Notes: generated from the letters alone by a model not told the origin. DNA of 32,987 nucleotides from Baffinella frigidus (GCA_026770585.1 MU647668.1:29868-62854), one strand, 5' to 3'; positions 12,081 to 21,727 are shown, counted from the first letter of the stretch. A program made the numbers and translations.

Positions 12081-12140
12081 ACATTTATATAGAAACGTCT
12101 AGGTATGCGTACATTGCACACGTAAGAGACTCACAGAGAC
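12081..12140 (-). promoter_or_regulatory. Bipartite promoter of giant gene copy 2
   Basis: The TATA part is ATTTATATAGAAACG at 12083-12097, and the upstream element is ATTGCACACGTAAGAGACTCACAG from about 12113. The leader between TATA and ATG (12031-12080) closely matches that of copy 1, which supports 12030 as the start. Confidence 0.75.
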
Positions 12141-12160
12141 CCCGTTGCAACGCAACGGGT
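12141..12160. repeat. Single micro-hairpin, 3' of giant gene copy 3
   Basis: The stem CCCGTTGC (12141-12148), loop AAC and stem GCAACGGG are perfect. The hairpin lies about 57 bp beyond the stop of copy 3 (12217) and directly upstream of the promoter element of copy 2, so it separates two tandem units. The short flank next to the stop (12196-12216) is nearly the same as at 6736-6754, but no hairpin is present there. Confidence 0.8.
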
Positions 12161-12216
12161 CTACCCAAACAAAAACGATCAAAGTCCACATACATGACCA
12201 GCAAACACCATAACTG

Positions 12217-15200
12217 TTAGCGGAAATACCTCGTCCCACATACACAGTCAACCAATTCGTCACTCCCAGCCTCTGCATACCCGTTCGGAGGACAGTCTGT
12301 GAGTACACCACCGACACAGTACGTGTCCACTGGGCACATCGTACATACAGCACCCGCACTTCCAACGTAGCCTTCTAAACAGGTACAACCGGCAACCAAG
12401 GTGGTGCCCGCTACTGAGCTTGTCCCACCCGGGCACGTAGCGCACTCTACTGCCCCTGTCACGTTCTTGTAGGTTCCTGCCTCACAGATAGTGCAATCTG
12501 TTCCATTCGAAGGTGCGGTGTACCCAATAATACACACACAGTTGCTTTGTGAACTGCTCCCAGACGCAGAACTCGTATTCGTAGGACACGCCTGGCACCC
12601 CACAGCCCCCGCCACGTCTTTATACGTTCCTACCCCACACGGCGAACACGCAATTCCGTCTGACCCTGCTGTGTACCCCGTATTGCATTTACAGTCGGTC
12701 AACTCATCGCTACCGGGTTCTGAGCTTGTTCCAGTCGGACATACACCAACGCATGACCCGGTCCCAGTGGTCGACTTGTAACTGCCCGCGCTGCATGCAA
12801 TGCACACTTCACCGTCTGTTGTAGCCGTATATCCCACCACACATTTGCAATCTGCCAACTCATCGCTGCCCGCTACAGAGCTCGTTCCATCCGGGCACGT
12901 AGTGCACGCAACTGCTCCGGTGGTGGGCTTGTAGGCCCCTGTCGCACATGCTGTACACTCTATTCCGTTTGATACAGCGGTAAAACCCGCCATGCATTTG
13001 CAATCTGTCAATTCATCGCTACCTGATACTGAACTTGTTCCCGTCGGGCACGTTGTACAGTCGCCATTGTCTGGGTCTGTATAACTGCCAGTAGTTGTAC
13101 ACGTCTGTTCATACGCCGTCTCTGCGGCGGTCATCGGTTCCACTGCGAGACCCACTAAATTGCCTGCAATGTCGGGTTGGCCCCCGATCTGCGCACGGAG
13201 TGCCGATGTGACGTGCCTCATCTGCGCGGGGTTCAGCTCCGCGTTCCAAATATAGATAGAGTGCACCTCGAAGTCGGAAGGCTCAAAAAAATTGACGTTG
13301 AGTTGACCTACTGCATTTGTTACAGTGTTGGCATTTCCAATACCAATCTGGTCCATGATGATGTTGTTCGGACCTGTTCCACCGCTGGTACTGCACAGAA
13401 CAACCCAGTTGGTCAACACTCCCACACTGGATGTGGTTTGTGTTTTCCAGACATGTGAATGGAGCACCAGACCCCGCTTATTCAAGTTATGCCCGTGAAG
13501 AAAACTAAGTGATTGAGATGGAGACAACCAGGCGTTGAGGATACGGCCATTCGTTCCACCGGTATACCGTGATACACTACAGACGGACATGGTCGCTGGA
13601 ATGCTGTCTACCGGCCACAGCAACATTGTAGCGGTGGTTCCTCGCAGTGCAGTGATGTCGTTGTTCGCTCCGTTGGAGAGTCCGGTTGTTGGGATCAAGG
13701 TGGCTGTACCCGCGGTCACGGAAACCGGGAACAGTCCACCGACGCGGTGTGGTACAGTGTTCCCAGTCAGGTCGGCAAAGATATTGATGCTCTGTGCTGG
13801 TCTCATAGCCAACAGGAAGCGCAGGTAGTATGCGCGTAGGTCACTTATTGGCAGTACTGCGGTCGTCCCGTTGGGTGACAGGTCGGGCACGCCACCGAGC
13901 TCCTTGCGGAGCGCGGCCGTCACAACCTTCATCTCGGTGTTTGTGAGTTCCTCGTCCCAGACGTAGACCGAGTGGATATTGAAGTCGCCTGGTTCATTCA
14001 CCTTATTTACAGCTAGTGTGAGCGTTGCAGTGGAGGGTGTTACATCTGAGCCCCAGTCCGTCTGGTCGATGACATAATTAGAGGCGTCTCCGCGACCGTT
14101 TGTGAGACATGCAATAAACCAATCTGTGATAGGCTCGGTTGTGGTGATGGGTAAATAATCATCTTTGTACCATGCAGGCTCACAGAACATCTTCCCACGG
14201 ACTCCCACGTGGTGACCGAAAAAGCAATTGCCATTGCACGACAAGACTCTCGCGTTTGTAGACGTTGCGCTGTGGTATCGGGTGGCCCAACAGACTGTAA
14301 ATGTAACAGCCAGGGGGACAGGCCACGTCAACTGCGTGCTGGGCACTCCGTAGAGTGATGCGATGGGGTTCACCGCGTTGAACGCAGCAATGTTGGATGT
14401 CTCTACCATGGCCACAGGTGGCACCCCCCACATCTTCCAGTATTTGAAGTTCAGCGTCACGTCTGGAAGATGCAACTGGCTCACCACTAAGCCATACTCT
14501 GAATAAGCATTGGTTGTGGTAGTGTAGTACACGGTAGCAAATGGAATATCTGAGGGGTCTTCGGATTGTGTGTAAAGGAGTGTCCACAGATCGATGTCGT
14601 TGTTGCGTCCATAAACCTTGAACTTTCCTGGCATACGGTTCGACCATGACCCCGTTGATCTCGGTGTGAATTGGAACTCTGACACAACGAACGGAGCAGG
14701 GTGTTTGATGGTTATCCAGTCACCGGTGTAGATGCCATCCAATGAATCTGCCCCATTGTACACTCCAGACGAGTATCTGCCGTTCGCCCAAATACCACCG
14801 AGAGTGTTATACCCAAACACCTTCCACGGCGTATATGAGGCGGTGCTATACTGGCTTGAAGCACGCACCGTGTACTCACCATTTCCATACGACAGGTCTG
14901 TCAGGGAAAAGATGCCACGATGCTGGGCATTGTCTTCAGTCGTCCACACGACGTTGTTCGTCGGTGGATAAACGCGATTGGTGGTCACCGTATTCGCCAC
15001 GGTCACGTCATACCCATTGCCACGCGCGTCGGGGACTTTCAGGGTGGTAGAATCATAGTGCGAGAAGATGTTGATACCGACAGGGGGGTTCACGCGCAAA
15101 ATTGACAGGAACTGATCATTCTGTTGCACAGTGGTCCAAGGGACATATGAACAACTACCCGTTCCCGTACTGGTCTTGTATGACCCCACAGCGCACGCCG

Positions 15201-18200
15201 TGCACTCGATTCCGTCTGATACAGCCTCATACCCCGATATGCATTTACAGTCCGTCAACTCGTTGCTACCCACTGCTGAACTTGTTCCACTCGGGCACGC
15301 CGTGCACGCCGCGGTCCCGGTGGTGGGCTTGTAGGTCCCTGTTGCACACGCTGTACACTCTATTCCGTTTGAAACAGCGGTGTACCCGGCAACACATACA
15401 CAGTCTTCGATTGCATCGCTTCCCATTGCACAGCTTGTCGCGGTGGGACAATTTGTGCACGCGTCCCCGTTCGTACTATCCATGAACACCCCAATTGAGG
15501 ATCCACATAGTGCACAGTCGCCACTATCCGGGTCCAAATAGCTACCAGCAGCTGTGCAGGTCTGTTCGTATGCAGTCTCTGCTGGGGCCATTGGTATTAC
15601 TGTGTTTCCCACTAAATTGCCTGCAATGTCTGGTCGACCCCCGATCTGCGCACGGAGTGCCGACGTGACATGCCTCATCTGCGTAGGGGTTAGTACAGCG
15701 TTCCACATGTAGAGGGAATGCACTTCGAAATCCGACGACAACGTTTGCGTGGCAATATTATTGATCGAGCATTGACCTACTGCGTTTGATGGTGTGGCAC
15801 TGATCCCAATACCGAACTGGTCTATGATGATGTTGTCGGGTGTTGTTCCACCGCTTGTACCGCACATAACAAGCCAGTCGGTCTGCACACCCGTTGAAAC
15901 ATACCCCGATTTCCAGCCATTATCATAGTACGAAACACCTCTCAAACCTCCGTCGTGTCCATGCACCCAGTTCGCTAGTTTTCCCGCTTCCGTTCTATGG
16001 GAGCCAATAACACGACCAGTCTGTCCACCCGTATACCGTGATACACTACAAACGGTCATTGTCGCTGGAATACTATTTTTGGGCCACACTAGCTTTGTGT
16101 CGGTCGTTCCCTGTAAGGCAGTGATGTCGTTGTTGGCTCCATTGGACAGTCCTGTTGTCGTGATCTTCGTGACAGTTCCACTGACCACACTAGCAGGGAA
16201 CAGTCCAGCGACGCGGTCTGGTACAGTTGTGCCATCAGATTCGGCAAATATATTGATGCTCTGTGCCGGTCGCATAACCAATAGGAAACGCAGGTTGTAC
16301 GCGCGAAGGTCGCTGATGGGGATAACGTTTACAGACTCTCCGTAGGGTATCCCGCCAAGCTCTTTGCGCAGTGCCCTGGTCACGGTTTTCATCTCTTCGT
16401 CGGTCAGCGCGGTTGCCCAGGTATACGTAGAATGCACGTGGTTTCCAGAGGATGTAGTTATCAGCTCCGGCGCTGCACCCGGGTTGCCATCGTTAACTTG
16501 GTCAATGATGTACGTAGATGGGGTGTTGGTAAAGCATGCGACCAACCAATCGACAGTGACACTATTTTGTACGGTCCAGCACCTTGTGTATATGGGACTC
16601 GGTAGCGTGGGCCACACCCAAGTGCTACCACCAGCCCCGTACAGTGAAGTGATAGGGTTAACGGCACCGAACGATGGTACATAGTACTCGTACGTTCCCA
16701 TGATTGTCCAGTCTACCATATCAAGGATCCCTTCGGTATCGGTAATAGAACGTACCTCATGTACCACGATAGCATACTGCAAGTAACACACACCGCCGAG
16801 ATCCACAGGAATAACCGCATCAGCAGCAGCCATTTGTGACTGTGTATGCACTACGAGCCAAGTTCCGTTGTCTGAATTTCTCGCATATATTTTGAACAAA
16901 CTGGGTTCCCTGCCGATATAAACGTCGCGGTGAGTGAACTGCACCGACGTCATGCTGAAACACGAAGTGGTTGTGAATTTGAACCAATCTCCCGTGTACC
17001 CCACCGCTATCAAATTAGTGGACTGGTATACACCACTAACATATTCCCCAGATTGCCAAAGCCCACCCGAATTTCCAGTTTTCGATGGATTGAATATCTG
17101 GTATGGAGCATATACGTGATTTTCTGCAGTAGACACTTCCAACGTTCGGTATGCACTTGACCACTCCAAGATGGACACACCGGTGGCGTAGGGTGCGTCA
17201 CTGAGTGTCATCTTACAACCCAGCGCTGTGACGTCATGGAATTCAAGCGTAGTGCCCACCGGTGGGAACCGCAATTCTTCGGATCTTTTCAAACCGCTGT
17301 TGCTCACAAACATCTCACGCCGTGAAACCTTCCACTGGTAAAAGTCTAGCAAATCATCCGTATCCCCCCACAGTTCTGTAACGACCAGAGCGTACTGCGA
17401 GTAGCAAATGTCGCCAAGATTGATGTCAATGATCGCGTCAACAGTTGCGGCCTTTGAACTCTGGATATAAACAATCGTCCAGTTTTCCGTGTCGATGTTC
17501 CTTGCCAAGATCGTATACCTACCCGGACTTCTTCCGGTGTAAGTTGGTGGGTTTGGAATCATCTGTGACGTCCCCATATAAAAACATTGGGGGTATTTGA
17601 TCGTGAAGAACTCACCCATTATTGCAGGATATACACCCGCTAGTGTTTTGGTGGTGAGTATCGTTTGCCCGTACTCGTAATTCCCGAAATCTCCAATAAT
17701 TCTGCCTGCTGTAAGAACCACATTGAACCCCGTTGCCACCCCAGCATAGTTACTAGACCATCCAATTTGGTACTCACCGTTCCCATAAGGTTCCCCAGAC
17801 ACCGTGAGCGTAGAAGACAGCGGTACACCACCAGCATCAAGGTCCACTGTAGAATGTACGTATGTGGGGGTATTTGTTGCGGGTGGCATCTGTTTGTTTG
17901 CAGCATCCGTGGTAACGTCCACGTCGTACGCGAGCCCCCGTGCGTCTGGAACTTTACTCGTAGCTGGGTCATAATGTGAGAATATATTGATACCAACCGG
18001 GGGTTTCGCACGCAAAAATGCCAAGAACGGATCGTTCTGTTGCACAGTGGTCCAATGAAAGTACGAACAGTCACCCGTCCCCGTGCCGGATTTGTACATG
18101 CCTTCACTGCACGCCACACACTCTATTCCGTCTGCGACGGCAGTATACCCTGACACGCATTTGCAATCTGTCACCTCGCCGCTGCTTGCAGGAGAGGTTG

Positions 18201-19977
18201 TCCCGGGTGGACACGCGGCGCACGTCCCAGTCCCTGTAGTTGTCTTGTATGTCCCCGCATCACACTCTGTGCACACCACGCCATTTGATGCAGCGTAGTA
18301 TCCGGTAAGGCATGTACAGGTCCCGATTCCCACACACCCCGCCGCAGAGCCGGTCCCAGCCGGGCACGGTGTGCATTCACCGGTGACGTCGGCTTCAAAA
18401 TACCCGTCCACGTGACACGCTTCACAGTACGCCGTCGGCGTGGTCGCCACCGGGACAACGGGGGTGCTCTCGTATTCTGGAGTGCCACCAATCTGTGCGC
18501 GAAGTGCAGCAGTTGCGTGCCTCATCTGCGCCACAGATAAAATACTAGACCACACGTAGAGTGAATGAACCTCGAAATTTGATACTTCCGAGATACCGTC
18601 GTTGATCTGGAGCCGGCCTGGTACATCCGTCGGCGTGTCGTCGACTCCAGCACCGTACTGGTCGAGGAGGACGTTGTCCGGCACAACCCCAGCAGTGTTA
18701 GAACACACAACCAGCCAGTCAAGCAACACCCCCACACTGCTGGTGAATTGTGTTCTCCATGTCTGTGAACACACCAAACCACGTCTCCCGCCCAGGTATC
18801 CCCAATGCCCGTGCAAAAAATTAACACCGGTGTTGTATGCCCCGTTGTATGCATTGAAAATGCGTCCATATGTGCCACCGGTGTACCGAGACACACTGCA
18901 CACGGTCTGCACACCAGGCAAACTGTTCGCAGGCCACAGCAAGTGTGTATCAGCAGCCCCCCTCAACACAGTGATTCCGTTGTCCGCTCCGTTGGACAGG
19001 CCCGTAGTTGTAACCAGGGAAGCTGTGCCACCCGTCAGACTAACGGGAAACAGATTCGCTCTCATGCGATCTGGTACACTTGCACCGTCAAAGTCCGCGA
19101 AGATGTTGATGCTCTGGGGCGGCAGCAAGACCAACAGGAAGCGCATATAATATGTGCGGAGGTCCTTGATCGGTGTCACGGCCGTCGTCTGCGACTGGGG
19201 TATACCACCGATCTCCGCGCGGAGGGCGGCTGTAATTACTTTCATTTCGACGTCGGTGAGGGAGATATCCCACGTGTAGATCGAGTGGACCCAGTTGTCC
19301 GAGTCGGGGTGTATCGCATACATTGGGTCACCCGCGTTAACACTCTGTTCCTGGTCTATGACGTATCTCAATGAATATGAGAGGCCGTCCATGGCACATG
19401 CGACTGTCCAATTCGACACGATGAGTGTCGTAACGTTCGTGTATCGTGCGACCCAGCACACGGTATAGTTGACCGCAAGCTGGGGCGACGTCCACGTGCT
19501 GCCTGCCGCACCGTACAGCGACGTGACAGGGTTCACGGCACCGAACTCGTTTTCTGGTGTAACGACGAGAACGGGTGTCGTGACACCCCCCAATACAACG
19601 TCGTGGGGTTCGTAGCCGTCCACAGACCCACGCGTGTCCGGCACCTTTTTGGGGGCCAAATCGTAATGAGAGAAGACGTTGATACCGACGGGGGGCTTAT
19701 TCTTCAGAAGCACGAAGAACGCTTCGTTCTGTTGGGGAGCGGCACACGGTACAGTGGGTCCGTCTCCTAGATAGTACACGCAACTACCCGTACCAGTACC
19801 GGACTTGTACATTGCCACAGCACACGCCGTGCACCCACCACCCCCGTCCGATTCTTCGCCTGGTCCGCATGACACGGCATGGGCGTGCCCAACGCATACC
19901 ACCAAGAGTAGCAACCCCGTTAGACTATAATACCTGCACATAGTCGGGTGGGATGACGAAGATAATGCACGTCGCAT
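12217..19977 (-). CDS. Giant secreted modular adhesin-like protein, copy 3 (about 2586 aa)
   Basis: This is the longest and most divergent copy. The frame is open to an ATG at 20007, but the TATA box lies only about 15 bp above that. The ATG at 19977 lies about 45 bp below the box, as in the other copies, and is preferred. The ATG at 19941 would begin directly with the signal peptide (hydrophobic GLLLLVVCV). Using residue numbers from 20007: a short cysteine-rich unit (46-85), a ConA-like pair (160-508), a cysteine-rich block (525-652), two discoidin-like modules (705-1105), a ConA-like pair (1120-1455), a cysteine-rich block (1470-1620), a discoidin-like module (1675-1870), a ConA-like pair (1885-2275) and a terminal cysteine-rich block (2300-2596) ending CGTRYFR. 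No membrane anchor is seen. The role is inferred as surface or extracellular binding. Copies 1 and 2 look like shorter derivatives of this arrangement. Confidence 0.85.
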   Translation of the reverse strand: MRRALSSSSHPTMCRYYSLTGLLLLVVCVGHAHAVSCGPGEESDGGGGCTACAVAMYKSGTGTGSCVYYLGDGPTVPCAAPQQNEAFFVLLKNKPPVGINVFSHYDLAPKKVPDTRGSVDGYEPHDVVLGGVTTPVLVVTPENEFGAVNPVTSLYGAAGSTWTSPQLAVNYTVCWVARYTNVTTLIVSNWTVACAMDGLSYSLRYVIDQEQSVNAGDPMYAIHPDSDNWVHSIYTWDISLTDVEMKVITAALRAEIGGIPQSQTTAVTPIKDLRTYYMRFLLVLLPPQSINIFADFDGASVPDRMRANLFPVSLTGGTASLVTTTGLSNGADNGITVLRGAADTHLLWPANSLPGVQTVCSVSRYTGGTYGRIFNAYNGAYNTGVNFLHGHWGYLGGRRGLVCSQTWRTQFTSSVGVLLDWLVVCSNTAGVVPDNVLLDQYGAGVDDTPTDVPGRLQINDGISEVSNFEVHSLYVWSSILSVAQMRHATAALRAQIGGTPEYESTPVVPVATTPTAYCEACHVDGYFEADVTGECTPCPAGTGSAAGCVGIGTCTCLTGYYAASNGVVCTECDAGTYKTTTGTGTCAACPPGTTSPASSGEVTDCKCVSGYTAVADGIECVACSEGMYKSGTGTGDCSYFHWTTVQQNDPFLAFLRAKPPVGINIFSHYDPATSKVPDARGLAYDVDVTTDAANKQMPPATNTPTYVHSTVDLDAGGVPLSSTLTVSGEPYGNGEYQIGWSSNYAGVATGFNVVLTAGRIIGDFGNYEYGQTILTTKTLAGVYPAIMGEFFTIKYPQCFYMGTSQMIPNPPTYTGRSPGRYTILARNIDTENWTIVYIQSSKAATVDAIIDINLGDICYSQYALVVTELWGDTDDLLDFYQWKVSRREMFVSNSGLKRSEELRFPPVGTTLEFHDVTALGCKMTLSDAPYATGVSILEWSSAYRTLEVSTAENHVYAPYQIFNPSKTGNSGGLWQSGEYVSGVYQSTNLIAVGYTGDWFKFTTTSCFSMTSVQFTHRDVYIGREPSLFKIYARNSDNGTWLVVHTQSQMAAADAVIPVDLGGVCYLQYAIVVHEVRSITDTEGILDMVDWTIMGTYEYYVPSFGAVNPITSLYGAGGSTWVWPTLPSPIYTRCWTVQNSVTVDWLVACFTNTPSTYIIDQVNDGNPGAAPELITTSSGNHVHSTYTWATALTDEEMKTVTRALRKELGGIPYGESVNVIPISDLRAYNLRFLLVMRPAQSINIFAESDGTTVPDRVAGLFPASVVSGTVTKITTTGLSNGANNDITALQGTTDTKLVWPKNSIPATMTVCSVSRYTGGQTGRVIGSHRTEAGKLANWVHGHDGGLRGVSYYDNGWKSGYVSTGVQTDWLVMCGTSGGTTPDNIIIDQFGIGISATPSNAVGQCSINNIATQTLSSDFEVHSLYMWNAVLTPTQMRHVTSALRAQIGGRPDIAGNLVGNTVIPMAPAETAYEQTCTAAGSYLDPDSGDCALCGSSIGVFMDSTNGDACTNCPTATSCAMGSDAIEDCVCVAGYTAVSNGIECTACATGTYKPTTGTAACTACPSGTSSAVGSNELTDCKCISGYEAVSDGIECTACAVGSYKTSTGTGSCSYVPWTTVQQNDQFLSILRVNPPVGINIFSHYDSTTLKVPDARGNGYDVTVANTVTTNRVYPPTNNVVWTTEDNAQHRGIFSLTDLSYGNGEYTVRASSQYSTASYTPWKVFGYNTLGGIWANGRYSSGVYNGADSLDGIYTGDWITIKHPAPFVVSEFQFTPRSTGSWSNRMPGKFKVYGRNNDIDLWTLLYTQSEDPSDIPFATVYYTTTTNAYSEYGLVVSQLHLPDVTLNFKYWKMWGVPPVAMVETSNIAAFNAVNPIASLYGVPSTQLTWPVPLAVTFTVCWATRYHSATSTNARVLSCNGNCFFGHHVGVRGKMFCEPAWYKDDYLPITTTEPITDWFIACLTNGRGDASNYVIDQTDWGSDVTPSTATLTLAVNKVNEPGDFNIHSVYVWDEELTNTEMKVVTAALRKELGGVPDLSPNGTTAVLPISDLRAYYLRFLLAMRPAQSINIFADLTGNTVPHRVGGLFPVSVTAGTATLIPTTGLSNGANNDITALRGTTATMLLWPVDSIPATMSVCSVSRYTGGTNGRILNAWLSPSQSLSFLHGHNLNKRGLVLHSHVWKTQTTSSVGVLTNWVVLCSTSGGTGPNNIIMDQIGIGNANTVTNAVGQLNVNFFEPSDFEVHSIYIWNAELNPAQMRHVTSALRAQIGGQPDIAGNLVGLAVEPMTAAETAYEQTCTTTGSYTDPDNGDCTTCPTGTSSVSGSDELTDCKCMAGFTAVSNGIECTACATGAYKPTTGAVACTTCPDGTSSVAGSDELADCKCVVGYTATTDGEVCIACSAGSYKSTTGTGSCVGVCPTGTSSEPGSDELTDCKCNTGYTAGSDGIACSPCGVGTYKDVAGAVGCQACPTNTSSASGSSSQSNCVCIIGYTAPSNGTDCTICEAGTYKNVTGAVECATCPGGTSSVAGTTLVAGCTCLEGYVGSAGAVCTMCPVDTYCVGGVLTDCPPNGYAEAGSDELVDCVCGTRYFR

Positions 19978-20018
19978 TGGTTGTCTGTCGGAAATACCTT
20001 CTCGCATACTTGCGGATA

Positions 20019-20079
20019 CGTTTATATAGAAACGTTCTGGAGCTGTCTATATTGCACGCGCAGAGACTCACAGAGACTG
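20019..20079 (-). promoter_or_regulatory. Bipartite promoter of giant gene copy 3
   Basis: The TATA part is CGTTTATATAGAAACG (20019-20034), a near palindrome. The upstream element is ATTGCACGCGCAGAGACTCA (20051-20070) followed by CAGAGACTG. The spacing between the two parts is about 17 bp, as in copies 1 and 2. Confidence 0.75.
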
Positions 20080-20100
20080 AATTCGTTGCAACGCCAGCGC

Positions 20101-20106
20101 TTTATT
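20101..20106 (-). terminator. Likely poly(A) signal of the 268-aa gene
   Basis: TTTATT on the plus strand is AATAAA on the minus strand. It lies 29 bp beyond the stop at 20135, just before the promoter of giant gene copy 3. Confidence 0.5.
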
Positions 20107-20134
20107 TGAAACGCGTACAGAAACCCTAGAAATT

Positions 20135-20941
20135 CTACTCATACCCATCACAAAACGACCGATCGAGAGTAAACGGCTTCGGGTGCCACAGAGTAGCCGG
20201 GCGCACCCGTCTAGTGCCCCGGATCCTTCTTTCCCAGAGAAAGGCCTGAACAGTTGCCGAGTACACGACCTCGCGTTGCGTTTTTTCGTCTAGATGAAAA
20301 AACCCCGGTGCATCTGGGCATCCGGGGAATACTGAGAGGCGTGTATATGTGCCCCGATCTTCTGTCCACTGTTCAACTGAGACCGTGGAGGCATAGAAAT
20401 TATCGGCGATGGCCTGTCGGGTGGTTCGGCGCCCGTTATCAATTCGCATTGTGAACTCGTATTCGACCGTATCCCGCAGTGTGTCCGTGATGTCCCGCGA
20501 AATGCACCAGACCCCCAGTTGGTTTGTCATTTGTGCCCACATTTTCGCCTTCACGCTCGGCGTGTAGACCACACCCCGCTTGTAGACATCCGACATTTCA
20601 ACCCAACCGTCATTTTGCAACCGCAAACCGATGCAACTCGATTCGTATGCTTTCACATCCTCTCGGAACTGTGAAATGGGTACACGGGACCCGTAAGCGG
20701 ACCACGGGGAAACATCCCAATGGGCAAATTGGACTTCCGCGTCCTGCATCCACTTGCCAAGTTCGTTCGAACGGGTCGCGTTTCTTGCTATTAAAAGCCG
20801 CCGTTCTACAAACATCGACTGGTTTTGTCTGTCTTGTTGATTTGCAGCCTCAAGAAGGAGTTGTCTTTTGCTTTCAAATTGGCGTGCTCTATCGGACATG
20901 GGGCAAACACTATGTAACTCAGAAACTATACCGACTTTCAT
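20135..20941 (-). CDS. Hypothetical protein, 268 aa
   Basis: I do not recognise the family. The frame is open from 21049, but the first 36 codons run through a promoter-like element, so the ATG at 20941 is preferred; a second possible start is 20899. The protein is soluble, with no signal peptide or membrane segment. Its N-terminal third (from about residue 15) is Arg/Gln/Glu-rich and probably helical. The rest is mixed, with Trp-rich stretches and a basic RRIRGTRRVR segment near the C-terminus. Upstream at 20999-21022 is an element matching the distal promoter part of the giant genes, which suggests shared regulation. An AATAAA lies 29 bp downstream. The frame is unbroken and carries ordinary codon use for this window. 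Confidence 0.7.
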   Translation of the reverse strand: MKVGIVSELHSVCPMSDRARQFESKRQLLLEAANQQDRQNQSMFVERRLLIARNATRSNELGKWMQDAEVQFAHWDVSPWSAYGSRVPISQFREDVKAYESSCIGLRLQNDGWVEMSDVYKRGVVYTPSVKAKMWAQMTNQLGVWCISRDITDTLRDTVEYEFTMRIDNGRRTTRQAIADNFYASTVSVEQWTEDRGTYTRLSVFPGCPDAPGFFHLDEKTQREVVYSATVQAFLWERRIRGTRRVRPATLWHPKPFTLDRSFCDGYE

Positions 20942-20998
20942 GATTCCCTCACATAACCTTTTCAATGTCTGTGACTTCGTTTTAGGATTGATACGATC

Positions 20999-21022
20999 TT
21001 CGCGCAGAGGCTCACATAGACC
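20999..21022 (-). promoter_or_regulatory. Promoter element shared with the giant genes
   Basis: TTCGCGCAGAGGCTCACATAG corresponds to the GCGCAGAGACTCACAGAG element of the giant gene promoters. It lies about 60 bp above the chosen ATG (20941). No TTTATATA box accompanies it. Confidence 0.5.
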
Positions 21023-21038
21023 GAATATTGCCCCCGCC

Positions 21039-21230
21039 ACCCGTTGCAACGCAACGGGTTGCTGTGAAGCAACGGGGTCCCCAGAACAGACCCCGTTGCC
21101 GCCCGGAACCCGGAACCCGGAACCCGGAGCCCGGAACCCGGAACCCGTTGCGAAGCAACGGGGTGCTGCGAAGCAACGGGGTGCTGCGAAGCAACGGGGT
21201 ACTGTGCCACCGGAAAACGTTGCAACGCAG
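21039..21230. repeat. Micro-hairpin and CCCGGAA repeat cluster
   Basis: A perfect hairpin with an AAC loop lies at 21039-21059. It is followed by a half element (GAAGCAACGGGG), a short CCCGGAA direct repeat (21098-21145), a hairpin with a GAA loop near 21144, and two further tandem copies of GGTGCTGCGAAGCAACG up to about 21205. The cluster fills the gap between the OTU gene stop (21236) and the promoter element of the 268-aa gene. Confidence 0.85.
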
Positions 21231-21235
21231 ATGTT

Positions 21236-21727
21236 TTAATCATACCCAAAGTTGCTAACTAGACAGTAGTGACCGTCGATCCATGAGACTACAATCCCAT
21301 CGGCAATGTACGACGCGGCTTCGTCTACGTCGCGGGTGAAAATATAACTCGGCTTTGGAGAATCTACGGTGTGATAAATTAGAAACGACAACCCCTGGCC
21401 ATCGTCGTCGCTGACAATAACAATTGTTTGGTTCAGAAGCATGCACAGAACAAGAATCTCGTCCTCTGCCGCATAGCTCGCAGATGACACATCATGCATC
21501 TGCAAGCGACCTGTGTGGCGAGATTTGCATCGGATGCATTTGATATGCGCCGCGCGGCTACCGGGTCCCCACCTGTCCTCATCATTTTGAAATTGGTAAT
21601 CGGGGTGGTCGGTGTAGTAGTCTGCGACCATATCACGAAGTTCTTCTACCGTTCCACGGGTGTAGAGACACCAATAGAAACAATGTCCGTCCCTGGGCAT
21701 TGCTCGAACAACGATACTCGGAGACAT
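21236..21727 (-). CDS. OTU-family cysteine protease (deubiquitinase-like)
   Basis: The start region carries the OTU signature: Asp13-Gly14-His-Cys16 in a PRDGHCFYWCL context. The end carries the second signature, W-I-D-G-His153-Tyr in VVSWIDGHY. Between them lies the expected strand and helix segment, EDEILVLCMLLNQTIVIV. OTU enzymes cleave ubiquitin or ubiquitin-like chains from targets; in viruses and parasites they often blunt host signalling. That role here is inference. At 163 aa from the ATG at 21727 the domain is short at its N-terminus. The same frame stays open for 66 more codons upstream, through an acidic Ser/Asp/Glu stretch and a plausible helix, and overlaps the next ORF. The true protein is therefore probably longer and joined to it. 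No promoter is apparent directly above 21727. Confidence 0.85.
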   Translation of the reverse strand: MSPSIVVRAMPRDGHCFYWCLYTRGTVEELRDMVADYYTDHPDYQFQNDEDRWGPGSRAAHIKCIRCKSRHTGRLQMHDVSSASYAAEDEILVLCMLLNQTIVIVSDDDGQGLSFLIYHTVDSPKPSYIFTRDVDEAASYIADGIVVSWIDGHYCLVSNFGYD

